Shown one piece after another: positions 34,315 to 44,801 of a DNA stretch of 64,000 nucleotides. Below the pieces are notes generated by a model, which searched no databases, had not been told where the DNA came from, and was given only the letters and a program-made list of their open reading frames with translations. A program made the position numbers and the translations under genes. Position 1 is the stretch's first letter. Each line of letters opens with the position of its first letter. The stretch lies in the NCBI RefSeq assembly GCF_900087055.1, contig NZ_LT575468.1, positions 2,979,773-3,043,772 of the forward strand. Reading direction: 5' to 3'. The stretch comes from Plesiomonas shigelloides (lineage in GTDB: Bacteria; Pseudomonadota; Gammaproteobacteria; Enterobacterales; CAMTGL01).

Positions 34315-35955
34315 TTATTTCTGGTTGGGATTCCCCAGCTGCCGCAGAACCGGTAATAAATCACTGGCCAGCATTCCGCGCATTCCCTGTAACGCACATT
34401 GGTCAGCCGCCGCGCCATGCAGTAATACTGCCGCGCAAGCCGCATCCTGTAAGGGATCAGCTGTACCTTCCGTAGCTTCGTTATGCAGATCATAGCATTG
34501 CCGCGCGTAAATACAGAGAGTCTGTGCCAAAAGCGCTGCACAAATGCCACACAAAACATCGCCGCTGCCACCGGAAGCCATTCCCGGATTTCCGACATCG
34601 GCTAGCGCAATATGTTCCCGATCCGCAATTAAGGTTCCGGCACCTTTGAGGATCACCACGCCGCCCCAACGCTTTTGTAACTGGCGCACAGCGGCAAAAC
34701 GGTCTTGTTCGATATCCGCAATTGAGCAGCCTAACAGACGCGCAGCCTCCCCTGGATGCGGGGTCAGTATATGGTTAGCGCGATGACGCGGCTCAGTACC
34801 CGCACTGCGCGCGCCGGCTTGATTGGCTTGATCTAAAAAACGTAATGGATTGGAGGCCAGCACATTCAGCGCATCCGCATCCCAGATCGTTGGTTTACCC
34901 GCAGCCTGCACCGCCGCCACGATCTCCTGCGCCCAGGGGCCTTGCCCTAAGCCCGGCCCGCACGCAATCACGTCCGCCCACGCTAACGCTTCTTGCAGCG
35001 AGGCGGGAGTATAAACGTGCGCCATCACTTCTGGGCAGCGGATGAGCAATACCGGCACATGTTCGGCGCGCGTCAGTACCCGCACTAAACCCGCACCGCT
35101 TCGCAGCGCCGCTTCTGCCGCCAAACACACCGCGCCACCGGTTCCCAGCTCACCGCCAAGCACCAACACCTTGCCATGCTCGCCTTTGTGGCTACAGGGT
35201 CTACGCGCCGGTAAATAGCGCGCTAAATCCGTGCGCGATAGGCGCAGCCAAGGCGAAGAGTGAGTCGCCAGCCACGCATCAAGCCCGAGCGCGGCATAAT
35301 ACACCGCGCCGGTATAATCGCGCGCCTGACCGGTAAACAGCCCACGCTTAAGAGCCACCAGTGTTAACGTCGCCTTGGCGCGCACCGCAACACCGGCCAC
35401 CGTGCCGCTGTCGGCCTGTAACCCCGAAGGGATATCTAACGCTAGCACCGGCATAGAGTGAGTATTCACCCACTGGATAACCTTGGCCAATTCAGGGCGC
35501 ACTGCGCCGCGCACACCAATGCCCAGCAGTGCATCCACCACCAAATCGGCTTGGGTGTCTAACCGCGCCAGATCGTGTAGCAGATGGCCGCCTTGCGCCA
35601 ACCACGCCTGCAATGCTTGCTGCGCCGGTTGCACCAGCGTTTGCCCCGCAAAGGGCGGCATATAGACACTGACGCGCACACCCGCTTGGGCAGCCAGCGC
35701 CGCCAAGACCAACCCATCGCCGCCGTTATTGCCGTTGCCGCATACAATCACCAGACTACGCAGGTCAGGGTAATGCTGCTCAATCCACTGCCACGCCGCG
35801 GCACCTGCGCGCTGCATCAGTTGCCACAATGAGATCCCCTGCGCCGCCGCGGCCTGCTGCTCGGCCCGACGGACCCACGCGGTATCGTATAAGGAATGTG
35901 GTAAACTGGACGCTATCTGTGCTGCTGCCTCTTCACAACGAATTGATCTATCCAT
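34315..35955 (-). CDS. nnr: Bifunctional NAD(P)HX epimerase / ADP-dependent NAD(P)HX dehydratase
   Basis: Repairs hydrated NAD(P)H. The N-terminal YjeF_N epimerase domain (about 15-225) has VCGNGNNGGDGLVLA, VVDALLGIG and DIPSGL; the C-terminal YjeF_C dehydratase (about 235-545) has HKGEHGKVLVLGG, GLGQGPWA, WDADALN, TPHPGEAARLL and GNPGMASGGSGDVL for ATP/ADP binding. The start is uncertain: the ATG at 35955 overlaps the start codon of divergent queG, and the frame extends to 35973. First gene of the nnr-tsaE-amiB-mutL-miaA run. Confidence 0.95.
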   Translation of the reverse strand: MDRSIRCEEAAAQIASSLPHSLYDTAWVRRAEQQAAAAQGISLWQLMQRAGAAAWQWIEQHYPDLRSLVIVCGNGNNGGDGLVLAALAAQAGVRVSVYMPPFAGQTLVQPAQQALQAWLAQGGHLLHDLARLDTQADLVVDALLGIGVRGAVRPELAKVIQWVNTHSMPVLALDIPSGLQADSGTVAGVAVRAKATLTLVALKRGLFTGQARDYTGAVYYAALGLDAWLATHSSPWLRLSRTDLARYLPARRPCSHKGEHGKVLVLGGELGTGGAVCLAAEAALRSGAGLVRVLTRAEHVPVLLIRCPEVMAHVYTPASLQEALAWADVIACGPGLGQGPWAQEIVAAVQAAGKPTIWDADALNVLASNPLRFLDQANQAGARSAGTEPRHRANHILTPHPGEAARLLGCSIADIEQDRFAAVRQLQKRWGGVVILKGAGTLIADREHIALADVGNPGMASGGSGDVLCGICAALLAQTLCIYARQCYDLHNEATEGTADPLQDAACAAVLLHGAAADQCALQGMRGMLASDLLPVLRQLGNPNQK

Positions 35956-37150
35956 GACATCATCATCCGCCACGCCTGCGGCCCCTGATTTGGTTCAGTT
36001 GGCCCAATCTATCAAGCAATGGGGTAAATCGCTAGGTTTCCAGCAGGTTGGCATTTGCCTGCCAGACTTGCGTGAACACGAGCCACGCCTACAAGCGTGG
36101 CTGGATAATCACTACCATGGTGAGATGGGGTGGATGGCGAGCCACGGCATGATGCGCGCACGCCCTAGCGAATTGCATCCCGGTACGCTACGGGTGATCA
36201 GTGTGCGGATGAATTATCTCCCGCCCGATGCCCGTTTTGCTAAAGTGCTGCGCGATCCACTGAGCGGCTACATCAGCCGTTATGCGCTGGGGCGCGATTA
36301 CCACAAATTGCTGCGCCAGCGTCTCAAACAGTTGGGCGAAAAAATCCAAGCCGAAGTCGGCGCATTAGGCTTTCGCCCGTTTGTAGACTCCGCCCCCATT
36401 TTGGAGCGGCCACTGGCCGCCAATGCTGGCCTTGGCTGGGTTGGTAAACACTCACTATTGCTTAATCGTGAAGCAGGCTCTTGGTTTTTCTTGGGCGAGT
36501 TATTGGTGGACTTGCCGCTGCCGGTCGACACACCAGTAGAGCAAGAGTGTGGGCGCTGCGTGGCCTGCATGACCACCTGTCCGACCGGCGCGATTGTTGC
36601 GCCCTATGTGGTCGATGCACGGCGCTGTATCAGCTATCTGACTATCGAATCAGACAGCGCTATTCCGCTCGAACTGCGCCGTACGTTGGGTAACCGTATT
36701 TATGGCTGTGATGACTGCCAGCTAATCTGCCCGTGGAGCCGAGTCGCACCGCTGACCGAAGAAGCCGATTTTGCGCCGCGCGCGCCTCTGCATACCCCGC
36801 AATTACTAACGCTATGGCAGTGGGATGAAGCCACCTTCTTGCGCCTGACCGAAGGCTCGCCGATTCGGCGCATCGGGCATCGCCGCTGGCTGCGTAATCT
36901 GGCCGTAGCGCTGGGTAACGCCCCGTATCAGGCCGACATCGTGCTGGCCTTGCAAAGTCGCTTAGGGGCGGATGAATTGGTGGATGAGCACATTCAGTGG
37001 GCGCTGGACGAACAGTGGCAAAAACGCAGTGCCTTAGCCATTAGCGTACAACCTGCAACCGAACAAAACATCAACGCCAGTTCGGTGCAGACAACCCAAC
37101 AGCGCCGTCTGGTGCGCGCCATCGAAAAAGGATTGCCACGCGACGCCTAA
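35954..37150 (+). CDS. queG: Epoxyqueuosine reductase QueG
   Basis: Cobalamin-dependent reductase for the last step of queuosine synthesis in tRNA, 398 residues. Conserved VRMNYLP, RYALGRDYHKLLR and FVDSAPILERPLA lie in the cobalamin-binding part. Two ferredoxin-like [4Fe-4S] cysteine sets follow: CGRCVACMTTCPTGAI and CDDCQLICPW. A C-terminal HEAT-like region ends in IEKGLPRDA as in E. coli. Its ATG overlaps that of divergent nnr, so the promoter must lie inside nnr. Confidence 0.97.
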   Translation: MTSSSATPAAPDLVQLAQSIKQWGKSLGFQQVGICLPDLREHEPRLQAWLDNHYHGEMGWMASHGMMRARPSELHPGTLRVISVRMNYLPPDARFAKVLRDPLSGYISRYALGRDYHKLLRQRLKQLGEKIQAEVGALGFRPFVDSAPILERPLAANAGLGWVGKHSLLLNREAGSWFFLGELLVDLPLPVDTPVEQECGRCVACMTTCPTGAIVAPYVVDARRCISYLTIESDSAIPLELRRTLGNRIYGCDDCQLICPWSRVAPLTEEADFAPRAPLHTPQLLTLWQWDEATFLRLTEGSPIRRIGHRRWLRNLAVALGNAPYQADIVLALQSRLGADELVDEHIQWALDEQWQKRSALAISVQPATEQNINASSVQTTQQRRLVRAIEKGLPRDA

Positions 37151-37570
37151 TTTTCTCTGCAACGCCACCGCCGATAATCCCTACGCTTAGCCACAACCTA
37201 TGCAACGCCCAATCCGCATCGGCGCGAAACGGATCACTAATTATCACAGTCGTGATTGACGGATGCACCGCAAGGCGTTCTTACACTGGGGATATGTGGA
37301 TAACAATTTAAAGCAGGGCGTAAACCGACGCGCAAGCAAGTGGCCAGTTTTAGTGATGCAGCACAGGAAAATCCCGTGATTACGCAGGATTAGCGGCTTC
37401 CACGGGCAAAGTTCAGCATAAAAAGCTGACTTTCTGCAGTGGTTCAGTAGGCGTAAAGCTGTGGATAACTCTGTTTACAGGTGCGGCAACGCCACGCGCC
37501 ACAGCGCATAGACCCGCTTGTGTATAACGGTCTGAACACAGAGGAAAACAGTTAAAGAATCCGCAGACGA
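37151..37570. other. DnaA-box cluster in the position of E. coli datA
   Basis: No gene is visible between queG and the tRNA terminator. Three DnaA boxes in the same orientation are present: TGTGGATAA at 37295-37303, TGTGGATAA at 37460-37468 and TGTGTATAA at 37519-37527 (reverse complements of TTATCCACA and TTATACACA). A one-mismatch box in the opposite orientation, TTAGCCACA, lies at 37187-37195. E. coli datA, the DnaA-ATP hydrolysis and titration locus, lies at the same place beside glyVXY. I saw only weak IHF-like sequences near 37300. Confidence 0.65.
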
Positions 37571-37571
37571 C

Positions 37572-37590
37572 AAAAAGCCCTCGAGGGCTA
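37572..37590 (-). terminator. Terminator of the glycine tRNA operon
   Basis: On the minus strand AGCCCTCGAGGGCT followed by TTTTTG, a short perfect dyad about 50 bases after the last tRNA. Confidence 0.8.
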
Positions 37591-37640
37591 TTCAGATTCG
37601 ATTTTTTGTGACGAAGATAACGTGGAACCGGTGAGACGAT

Positions 37641-37716
<76 letters not shown>

Positions 37717-37751
37717 ACGGTATGTCGGCATGCTCATCTTACACATCAGAT

Positions 37752-37827
<76 letters not shown>

Positions 37828-37871
37828 ATCGCAGAATGTGTAATCTGAGGTTTTACGTCGTGATGGCTGTC

Positions 37872-37947
<76 letters not shown>

Positions 37948-37981
37948 ATTCACAGAGAACAGACATCGGACGGTGTAAGTT

Positions 37982-38057
<76 letters not shown>

Positions 38058-38123
38058 ATCACTTACACGGCGTAACAGCGAAGCACTCGAACAGGTCGAA
38101 TTCATCATTGCTACGGGCTGCGA

Positions 38124-38151
38124 ATTATACGGAGATTCCCCCGCGACGCAA
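38124..38151 (-). promoter_or_regulatory. Promoter of the tRNA-Gly operon
   Basis: On the minus strand TTGCGT, a 16-bp spacer and a perfect TATAAT, followed by a G/C-rich stretch (TCGCAGCCCG) of the kind that makes stable-RNA promoters sensitive to ppGpp and DksA. Confidence 0.75.
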
Positions 38152-38253
38152 CCCCCTAAAGCAAAAAACTTGTCATCGCCAGCGCGTCTGCTGACAAATC
38201 GGCCAATCCGGATAATTTGCCAGCAAATTTTGCCGTCACGGCGCGCAAGTCAC

Positions 38254-38799
38254 TTATAAACGGATGAAATTCTCGCGGTAATAGCGCAGCTCCGCGATAG
38301 ATTCACGGATGTCATCCAACGCCAAATGGGTGCCTTGCTTGCTAAAGCCAGCCAGAATTTCAGGCTTCCAGCGACGCGCCAGCTCTTTTAAGGTACTGAC
38401 ATCCAGATAGCGGTAATGGAAGTACTGCTCCAACTGCGGCATGTGGCGATACAAGAAGCGGCGATCTTGACCGATACTGTTGCCACAAATCGGTGACGCG
38501 CCCGCAGGCACCCACTGCGCCAGAAAATCCAGCGTCTGCGCTTCGGCTTGTGCTTCGCTGCAGGTGCTGGCGCGCACGCGGGCCACCAGACCACTTTCGG
38601 TATGGGTGCGGGTGCACCAGTCATCCATCCCCGCCAGAACATCGTCAGGCTGATGAATGGCAAGTACCGGCCCTTCGGCTAAAATGTTCAAGTGCTTGTC
38701 GGTCACAATGGTGGCGATCTCCAGCACTTTATCGGTATCCGGATTGAGTCCGGTCATTTCCATATCAATCCAGATTAAATTTTCTTTATCAGCGGCCAT
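38254..38799 (-). CDS. orn: Oligoribonuclease
   Basis: DEDDh-family 3'-5' exonuclease that degrades 2-5 nt RNAs to mononucleotides, including pGpG from c-di-GMP turnover; 181 residues. Exo [10 protein letters not shown] with the first Asp and Glu, Exo [14 protein letters not shown] and Exo [14 protein letters not shown] are present. The ATG at 38799 has AGGAG 5 bases upstream; a GTG two codons earlier is ignored. It is divergent from rsgA, as in E. coli. Confidence 0.97.
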   Translation of the reverse strand: MAADKENLIWIDMEMTGLNPDTDKVLEIATIVTDKHLNILAEGPVLAIHQPDDVLAGMDDWCTRTHTESGLVARVRASTCSEAQAEAQTLDFLAQWVPAGASPICGNSIGQDRRFLYRHMPQLEQYFHYRYLDVSTLKELARRWKPEILAGFSKQGTHLALDDIRESIAELRYYRENFIRL

Positions 38800-38885
38800 G
38801 GGCACTCCTGCATTTTTTCTCGCAAACTGCGTGTATGATACAGGGTTTAAACTCCCTGCGTGTAATTACCAAAGAGCAAATCACT

Positions 38886-39929
38886 TTGAGTAAGAAAAAG
38901 CTAACCCTCGGCCAACAACGCCGAGTCAATGCCAACCAGCAACGCCGGTTGAAGCAAAAAGACCAAAATCCGGAATGGGATGATGCCCTGCTCGGCGATG
39001 CCCAAGAAGGGGTAGTCATCAGCCGTTTCGGTATGCATGCCGACATCGAGGCCGCAGACGGCAGCCTGCACCGCTGTAACCTGCGCCGCGCCATCAACAG
39101 CTTGGTGGCCGGTGATAAAGTGGTTTGGCGGCCAGGCAAGGAGCATATTCACGGGATCAGCGGCGTGGTCGAAGCCGTGCATGAACGCCACTCGGTGCTC
39201 ACCCGTCCGGACTTTTATGACGGCGTCAAAGCGGTCGCTGCCAACATCGATCAGATTGTGATCGTCTCGGCGGTAGTCCCAGAGCTGTCTACCGATATTA
39301 TCGACCGTTATCTGGTGGCCTGCGAGCAGGTCAACATCGCGCCGTTGATTGTGCTGAACAAAGTCGATCTGCTGAGCGCCGAAGATCGCTTATGGGCGGT
39401 CGAAGCCCTGGAGCAATACCACAGCATCGGCTATCGCATCTTGTGGGTGTCTTCCCATACCGGCGAAGGCATGGATGAGCTCAATGACGCCCTGCGCGAG
39501 CGCATCAACATTTTCGTGGGTCAATCAGGGGTAGGTAAATCGAGCCTGATCAACGCATTGCTGCCAGAGGCCAATGCCGGTACCGGCGCGGTATCGGATA
39601 ACTCGGGTCTCGGTCAGCACACCACCACCGCCGCGCGTCTGTATCACCTGCTGGAAGGCGGCGACCTGATTGACTCCCCGGGGATCCGCGAATTCGGTCT
39701 GTGGCATTTGGATCCGGAGCAAGTTACCGAATCTTTCATCGAGTTTCGTGACTACCTCGGCCTGTGCAAATTCCGCGACTGCAAGCATGATAACGACCCA
39801 GGCTGCGCGATCCGCGAAGCCGTGGAGGCGGGCAAAATCAGCCAAACCCGTTACGACAGTTATCACCGCATTTTGGAAAGCATGCTGCTGGCCCGTGCCC
39901 GCCGCCACTTCCCACAGCGCGATAATTAA
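38886..39929 (+). CDS. rsgA: Small-ribosomal-subunit biogenesis GTPase RsgA
   Basis: Circularly permuted GTPase that checks late 30S maturation, 347 residues. The N-terminal OB fold ([18 protein letters not shown]) is followed by the permuted G motifs: G4 NKVD, then G1 [11 protein letters not shown]2 and G3 [12 protein letters not shown]-terminal zinc finger [14 protein letters not shown] ends the fold. I chose the TTG at 38886 ([17 protein letters not shown]), which matches the E. coli N-terminus; the frame extends to an ATG at 38835 that overlaps the orn promoter region. Confidence 0.95.
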   Translation: MSKKKLTLGQQRRVNANQQRRLKQKDQNPEWDDALLGDAQEGVVISRFGMHADIEAADGSLHRCNLRRAINSLVAGDKVVWRPGKEHIHGISGVVEAVHERHSVLTRPDFYDGVKAVAANIDQIVIVSAVVPELSTDIIDRYLVACEQVNIAPLIVLNKVDLLSAEDRLWAVEALEQYHSIGYRILWVSSHTGEGMDELNDALRERINIFVGQSGVGKSSLINALLPEANAGTGAVSDNSGLGQHTTTAARLYHLLEGGDLIDSPGIREFGLWHLDPEQVTESFIEFRDYLGLCKFRDCKHDNDPGCAIREAVEAGKISQTRYDSYHRILESMLLARARRHFPQRDN

Positions 39930-40257
39930 CTCGGTGCGCCTCACCCTGCGCGGTGAGGCCGTCTTCTGCGTACGCTAAGCGGTGCGACACAGCGCTTAGC
40001 TGCGCGCAGTGTTAGTGCTATCGCCTGAGTCGCATGCCATGCGCATCAGCATGACGTGATAAGAGAAATGGCAGGTATGACGCAGCTGACCGGCGCGGTC
40101 AACCTGCATCAACACTGACAAGGCGGCGGATTACGGGTAAAATGCGCGCCTTTTATGCATACGCACTGCGCACGCAGTCAGGCAAACTCGGATACATAAC
40201 GAAGTTTCGCCCCATGACACTGCCCGCACAGACTCTAGGTGAACGGAGAAGCTACAG
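39930..40257 (+). promoter_or_regulatory. rsgA-psd gap with sigma-70 promoter for psd-mscM
   Basis: No gene is visible. Just after rsgA the dyad GCCTCACC/GGTGAGGC lacks a T-run and is at most a weak terminator. At 40115-40143 CTGACA, a 17-bp spacer and TAAAAT form a good promoter (five of six matches in each hexamer) with a GC-rich discriminator, about 105 bases before the psd start. I found no clear sigma-E promoter, although psd has one in E. coli. Confidence 0.6.
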
Positions 40258-41178
40258 GTGTTCAACCAAGTAAAAATTGCACTGCAGTATCTGCTGCCAA
40301 AACAGCGGCTGACCCAACTGGCCGGCTGGGCGGCGGAAAAAAACGCCGGCGCGCTGACACACTGGGTGATCCGGCTGTTTGCCCGTCATTACGGCATCAA
40401 CATGCAAGAAGCGCAAAAGAGCGATCTGAGCGCCTATGCCAGTTTCAACGAATTTTTCACCCGTCCGCTAAAGCACAGCGCGCGTCCAATTGATTTTGCG
40501 CACAACTGCCTGTGCCTGCCCGCTGACGGCATGATCAGCCAGATTGGCCCGCTGCGTGACGATCTGCTGCTGCAAGCCAAAGGCCACTACTATTCACTGG
40601 ATGCGCTGCTGGCCGGCCAAACCGAGTGGGTACGACGTTTTCGTCATGGCGCCTTTGCCACCACCTACCTGTCTCCGCGCGATTATCACCGCGTGCATAT
40701 GCCGTGTGATGGCACTCTGCGCGAGATGATTTACGTGCCGGGTGAGCTGTTTTCCGTGAATCCACTGACCGCGGAAAACGTACCGGGGTTGTTTGCCCGT
40801 AACGAGCGCGTGATCTGCCTGTTTGATACCGCCGCCGGCCCAATGGCGCAGATTCTGGTCGGTGCCACCATCGTCGGCAGCATCGAAACCGTGTGGGCGG
40901 GAACCATTACCCCACCACGCCGTGGCGAGTTGCAGCGCTGGACTTATCCGGCCGCCGGTGACGAGCAAGCGGTACATCTGACCAAAGGTCAGGAAATGGG
41001 CCGTTTCAAGCTCGGATCCACGGTAATCAACCTGTTTCCTGAAGGCAGTGTTGCATTTGAGTGCACATTACAGCAAGGTGTTACCACCCGCATGGGCGAG
41101 CGTTTTGCCCGGCTGCTGAGTGCCCCGATTTCTGTTGAAGGTGACACCACCCTCGCATCCCCGCACTCCGGAGCCTGA
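40258..41178 (+). CDS. psd: Phosphatidylserine decarboxylase proenzyme
   Basis: Inner-membrane enzyme that turns phosphatidylserine into phosphatidylethanolamine, 306 residues. The self-cleavage motif LGST lies at 252-255, so Ser254 becomes the pyruvoyl group, and the catalytic region [14 protein letters not shown] and the Asp of LPADG are intact. The start is the GTG at 40258 with GGAG upstream. mscM follows 77 bases later in the same direction, as in E. coli. Confidence 0.97.
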   Translation: MFNQVKIALQYLLPKQRLTQLAGWAAEKNAGALTHWVIRLFARHYGINMQEAQKSDLSAYASFNEFFTRPLKHSARPIDFAHNCLCLPADGMISQIGPLRDDLLLQAKGHYYSLDALLAGQTEWVRRFRHGAFATTYLSPRDYHRVHMPCDGTLREMIYVPGELFSVNPLTAENVPGLFARNERVICLFDTAAGPMAQILVGATIVGSIETVWAGTITPPRRGELQRWTYPAAGDEQAVHLTKGQEMGRFKLGSTVINLFPEGSVAFECTLQQGVTTRMGERFARLLSAPISVEGDTTLASPHSGA

Positions 41179-41255
41179 CTAACGCCAGCCTGCGGCTGAA
41201 CGTTAACAGTATTTAGACCGTCGTTCGCGGCGGTCTTTGTTCCGCGAGGTCGCGC

Positions 41256-44200
41256 ATGTCACGACACCCTTTACAGCGTTATTGTTCCCTCTTTTTGCTG
41301 CTGTGTGCCTTACTGGTCAACAGCCTGCCGCTACAGGCAGAGGTGTTGCAACCGGCAGACAAGCTGCAACAATCCATCGACACCACCGAAGCTGGTAATC
41401 TGCCCGATAAAAAAGCGATTTTAGAAAATCTGCAGACGGCACTGACTTGGCTGAAAACCCGTGATGAAGCGCAAAAGCGGCGCACGGAATATCAGGCGGC
41501 GATTGATAACTATCCCAACCTCACCAGCCAATTGCGCCAGCAGTTACAACAGCTACAGCGCAGCGCTAACAGCACCAGCCATACCCACAATGGCGCAGGG
41601 CTGACGACGGCCGAGCTTGAGCAGCAAATTTTGCAAACCAACAGCAAATTGCTGGGGGCGACGCGCGATCTGCAACAAGAAAGCGATCAAATTCAGGCCA
41701 TCATCGATTCGCTGAACGATATTCCGACGCGGCAAAGTGAGGCGCGTACCGCCCTCAATCAAGCCGAGCAACGCTTATCGACGCTGCCGCCAAGCAGCAA
41801 TACCCCGTTGCAGCAATCGCAAGAACAAGCGCTGCGCGCCGAGGTAACTGCGCGCAAGGCGCAAGTAGATACCCTGGAGCTTGAGCAACTGTCGGCCAAC
41901 AACCGGTTGGAATTGGCACGCCTGCGCCAAGAGATCTCGCGCACGGAGCGCGATCAACTCGACAGCCGCCTGCAAGCCCTGCGCAATGCCTTTAACGAGC
42001 AGCGCCAGCAAGAAGCGCAGCAAGCGCTCAAGCAAAGTACCGCCTTAATTGAGCAAAGCGCCGATCTGCCGGCGTTTGTCACCGAGTTGATTAACCAAAA
42101 CCAGCAGTTGTCACAGGCGCTCAATCAGCAGGCCAGCTTTTTAGAGCGCACCGCGGAAGCGCAGCGCAGCACCCAAGCGGACATCAATCAGGTCAAACAA
42201 GCGCTGAGCAGTATCCGTGAACAATCGCAGTGGTTATCGGTTTCCAACGCCCTCGGCGAGAGTTTGCGCTCACAAATTGCCAAACTGCCGAAAATGCCCA
42301 AACCACAGCAATTGGATCGGGAAATGGCGGATATTCGCGCCCAACGGCTGCAATATGATGAGATGCAAAATACGCCCCTGAGCGAAGAGCAGCTCACGCA
42401 AATTGAGGCGCTCCCGAAAAATCTGCGTAACATCTGGAACAGCCAGTATCAGACCCGCCATGACTTACTGACGTCGCTGATCACCGGCACCGATACCAGC
42501 ATACTGGAGCTGGCCAAACTGAAAGTGGCCACGAACCAACAAATCGATGTGCTGCGCGAAATTAAAGTCGCCACCAATCGCTATCTGTTCTGGTTGCCAG
42601 ACTTAAACCCAATTGGCCTCGGCTTCCCACTCGCGGTGCTACACGATGTGCGCCAACTGGTGGCGATGGATGTGTTCGGTCAGATAGCGCAGGGTTTTGT
42701 CGCCAGCTTACATAGCGAAAGCCTCTTGTGGTTGCTGGCCGCTATCGGCGTCAGCATCGCCAGCCGTTACAGCATGGGCAACTACCGCCGTTTTCTGGAC
42801 AAAGCCGCCAGCCGGGTAGGCAAAGTGACCTTAGACAGCTTCGGTCTTACGCTACGCACCTTGCTGTGGTCGGTGTGGGTTTCCCTGCCCGCGCCGGTGC
42901 TGCTGGCCGCGGTAGGTTACAGTCTGCTCAATGCGTGGGCCTATCCGGTGGCCATCGCTTTTGGTGAAAGCCTGATCAATTTGGTTATCGTGATCAGCTT
43001 GTTCGTGATCACCGCCAATTTTGCCCGCGCCAAGGGGCTCTTCATCGTCCATTTTGGTTGGGACAGCAAGAAAGTGGGCCGCGCGATGCGCTATTACGCC
43101 GTGTCGCTGGCCAGCTTTGTGCCGCTGTGGTGTGTCGCCGATACCTTAAGCTCGCTTAACGATCGCCAGTTTAACGATACGCTGGTGCGACTGGCCTTTA
43201 TTGGCCTGTGCATCGTGCTGATGGTGCTGACCGCCAGCTTGCGGCGCACCAAAGTGCCGCTGTACCTCAACGCACAGGGCTCGGGGCAGAACCTGATTAA
43301 CTACTTGCTGTGGGGGGTGGTGTTAGCCACACCGCCACTGGCGATTTTGTTCACCTGCTTAGGCTATCTATCGACCTCACGGGCGCTGCTGGCGCGGGTG
43401 GAGGTCTCATTGGTGGTATGGCTGTTCTTATTGCTGTTCTACTACCTGACCCGTCGCTGGATGTGGATCCAACGTCGGCGCATCGCCTTTGAGCGAGCCA
43501 AGCAGCGCCGCTCTGAAATCTTGGCGCAACGAGCGCGCAATAACGATGATGAGCATGCCACCAGCAATGATGGTGCGCAGGACATGATTGAAGAGCCGGT
43601 GATCGATCTGGATGTGATCAGCGCCAAATCCTTGCAGCTGATGCGCTCGATGATCTCGCTGGCCGCCCTCGGCTCGCTGATGTTGATTTGGTCTGAGCTG
43701 CGCTCGGCGTTTGCCTTCTTGGATAACATCAACCTGTGGAATGTCATCGACATCACTAACGGCGTTGAAAGCGTCCAGCCGATTACGCTGGGCTCGCTGC
43801 TGCTGGCCGGTCTGGCGCTGATCATTACCGCCAAGATCATCCGTAACCTGCCAGCGCTGATGGAGCTGGCACTGTTACAGCATCTGGATCTGACCCCGGG
43901 AACCGGTTATGCCATTACCACTTTAACCAAGTACTCGATCATTTTATTCGGGGTGATGATCACCGCCTCGATGATTGGGGTGGATTGGGCTAAATTGCAG
44001 TGGTTAGTCGCGGCGCTCGGTGTTGGTCTTGGTTTTGGTTTGCAAGAGATCTTCGCCAACTTTATCTCTGGCCTGATTATTTTGTTTGAAAAGCCAATCC
44101 GCATTGGCGATACGGTGACGATTCGCGATCTGACCGGTACGGTGACCAAAATCAACACTCGAGCCACTACTATTGCCGATTGGGATCGCAAAGAGATCAT

Positions 44201-44609
44201 TGTGCCGAACAAGGCCTTTATCACCGAGCAGTTCATCAACTGGTCGCTGTCCGATCCGATCACCCGCATCGTGCTGCGGATCCCCGCCCCGCAACATGCC
44301 GATACGCAACTCGTCACCAGTTTGATTGAGCAAGCCGCGCGAAATACACCGAATGCCTTGGAAACCCCAGCGCCCGAGGTGTATCTGGTCGACTTGCAGC
44401 AAGGGATCCCGCTCTATGAGATCCGCTTGTACGCGGCGGAAATGGGCCATCGGATGCCTATTCGCCATGAGCTGCACAAGCAGATCTTGGCTCTGTTCCA
44501 CGCCCATGAACTGGAACTGCCGTATCCGCCAAGTCAGATTCGGGTTGAGAAGATGCCGGCCAGTGAAGCACTACGCCGCAGCGCGGTGAGTAATGTGATG
44601 ACGATCTAA
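41256..44609 (+). CDS. mscM: Miniconductance mechanosensitive channel MscM (YjeP)
   Basis: Large MscS-family channel that releases solutes on hypo-osmotic shock, 1117 residues. A signal peptide (ending LPLQA near residue 28) precedes a long periplasmic coiled-coil region rich in Gln, Leu and Ala (about 30-430). About eleven membrane helices follow (roughly 485-930), and the MscS core at the C-terminus carries GVGLGFGLQEIFANFISGLI (pore helix), EKPIRIGDTV and RATTIADWDRKEIIVPN. The start ATG has GAGGTC upstream. It is convergent with epmA. Confidence 0.96.
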   Translation: MSRHPLQRYCSLFLLLCALLVNSLPLQAEVLQPADKLQQSIDTTEAGNLPDKKAILENLQTALTWLKTRDEAQKRRTEYQAAIDNYPNLTSQLRQQLQQLQRSANSTSHTHNGAGLTTAELEQQILQTNSKLLGATRDLQQESDQIQAIIDSLNDIPTRQSEARTALNQAEQRLSTLPPSSNTPLQQSQEQALRAEVTARKAQVDTLELEQLSANNRLELARLRQEISRTERDQLDSRLQALRNAFNEQRQQEAQQALKQSTALIEQSADLPAFVTELINQNQQLSQALNQQASFLERTAEAQRSTQADINQVKQALSSIREQSQWLSVSNALGESLRSQIAKLPKMPKPQQLDREMADIRAQRLQYDEMQNTPLSEEQLTQIEALPKNLRNIWNSQYQTRHDLLTSLITGTDTSILELAKLKVATNQQIDVLREIKVATNRYLFWLPDLNPIGLGFPLAVLHDVRQLVAMDVFGQIAQGFVASLHSESLLWLLAAIGVSIASRYSMGNYRRFLDKAASRVGKVTLDSFGLTLRTLLWSVWVSLPAPVLLAAVGYSLLNAWAYPVAIAFGESLINLVIVISLFVITANFARAKGLFIVHFGWDSKKVGRAMRYYAVSLASFVPLWCVADTLSSLNDRQFNDTLVRLAFIGLCIVLMVLTASLRRTKVPLYLNAQGSGQNLINYLLWGVVLATPPLAILFTCLGYLSTSRALLARVEVSLVVWLFLLLFYYLTRRWMWIQRRRIAFERAKQRRSEILAQRARNNDDEHATSNDGAQDMIEEPVIDLDVISAKSLQLMRSMISLAALGSLMLIWSELRSAFAFLDNINLWNVIDITNGVESVQPITLGSLLLAGLALIITAKIIRNLPALMELALLQHLDLTPGTGYAITTLTKYSIILFGVMITASMIGVDWAKLQWLVAALGVGLGFGLQEIFANFISGLIILFEKPIRIGDTVTIRDLTGTVTKINTRATTIADWDRKEIIVPNKAFITEQFINWSLSDPITRIVLRIPAPQHADTQLVTSLIEQAARNTPNALETPAPEVYLVDLQQGIPLYEIRLYAAEMGHRMPIRHELHKQILALFHAHELELPYPPSQIRVEKMPASEALRRSAVSNVMTI

Positions 44610-44647
44610 CGGGTTGCCTTGCTCGCTAATTAGATTCACCAGCAAAT

Positions 44648-44666
44648 GATAATGAGAACTCATTGC
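44648..44666. promoter_or_regulatory. Fur-box-like dyad in the mscM-epmA gap
   Basis: GATAATGAGAACTCATTGC contains the perfect arms AATGAG/CTCATT around AA, similar to the core of Fur boxes. The adjacent GAGAACT...AGTTCTC (44654-44682) is another inverted repeat. Neither flanking gene starts here, so the target would be an unannotated transcript. Confidence 0.35.
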
Positions 44667-44801
44667 ATTTAAGTAAGTTCTCCTTTATTGTACAAGGACT
44701 GCACAGAAATCGGTTTCAGCCCTTCCGTTTTCTGCCACGCTCTCCCCCGCATATTGCAATGCCAGACCACAGGTTTTTGCACCAGCTGGCACGGCAAAAA
44801 T

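Noticed and set aside
39930-40114. A sigma-E promoter for psd
   Set aside because: No GGAACTT with a properly spaced TCAAA or TCTGA was found; only a sigma-70 promoter is supported.
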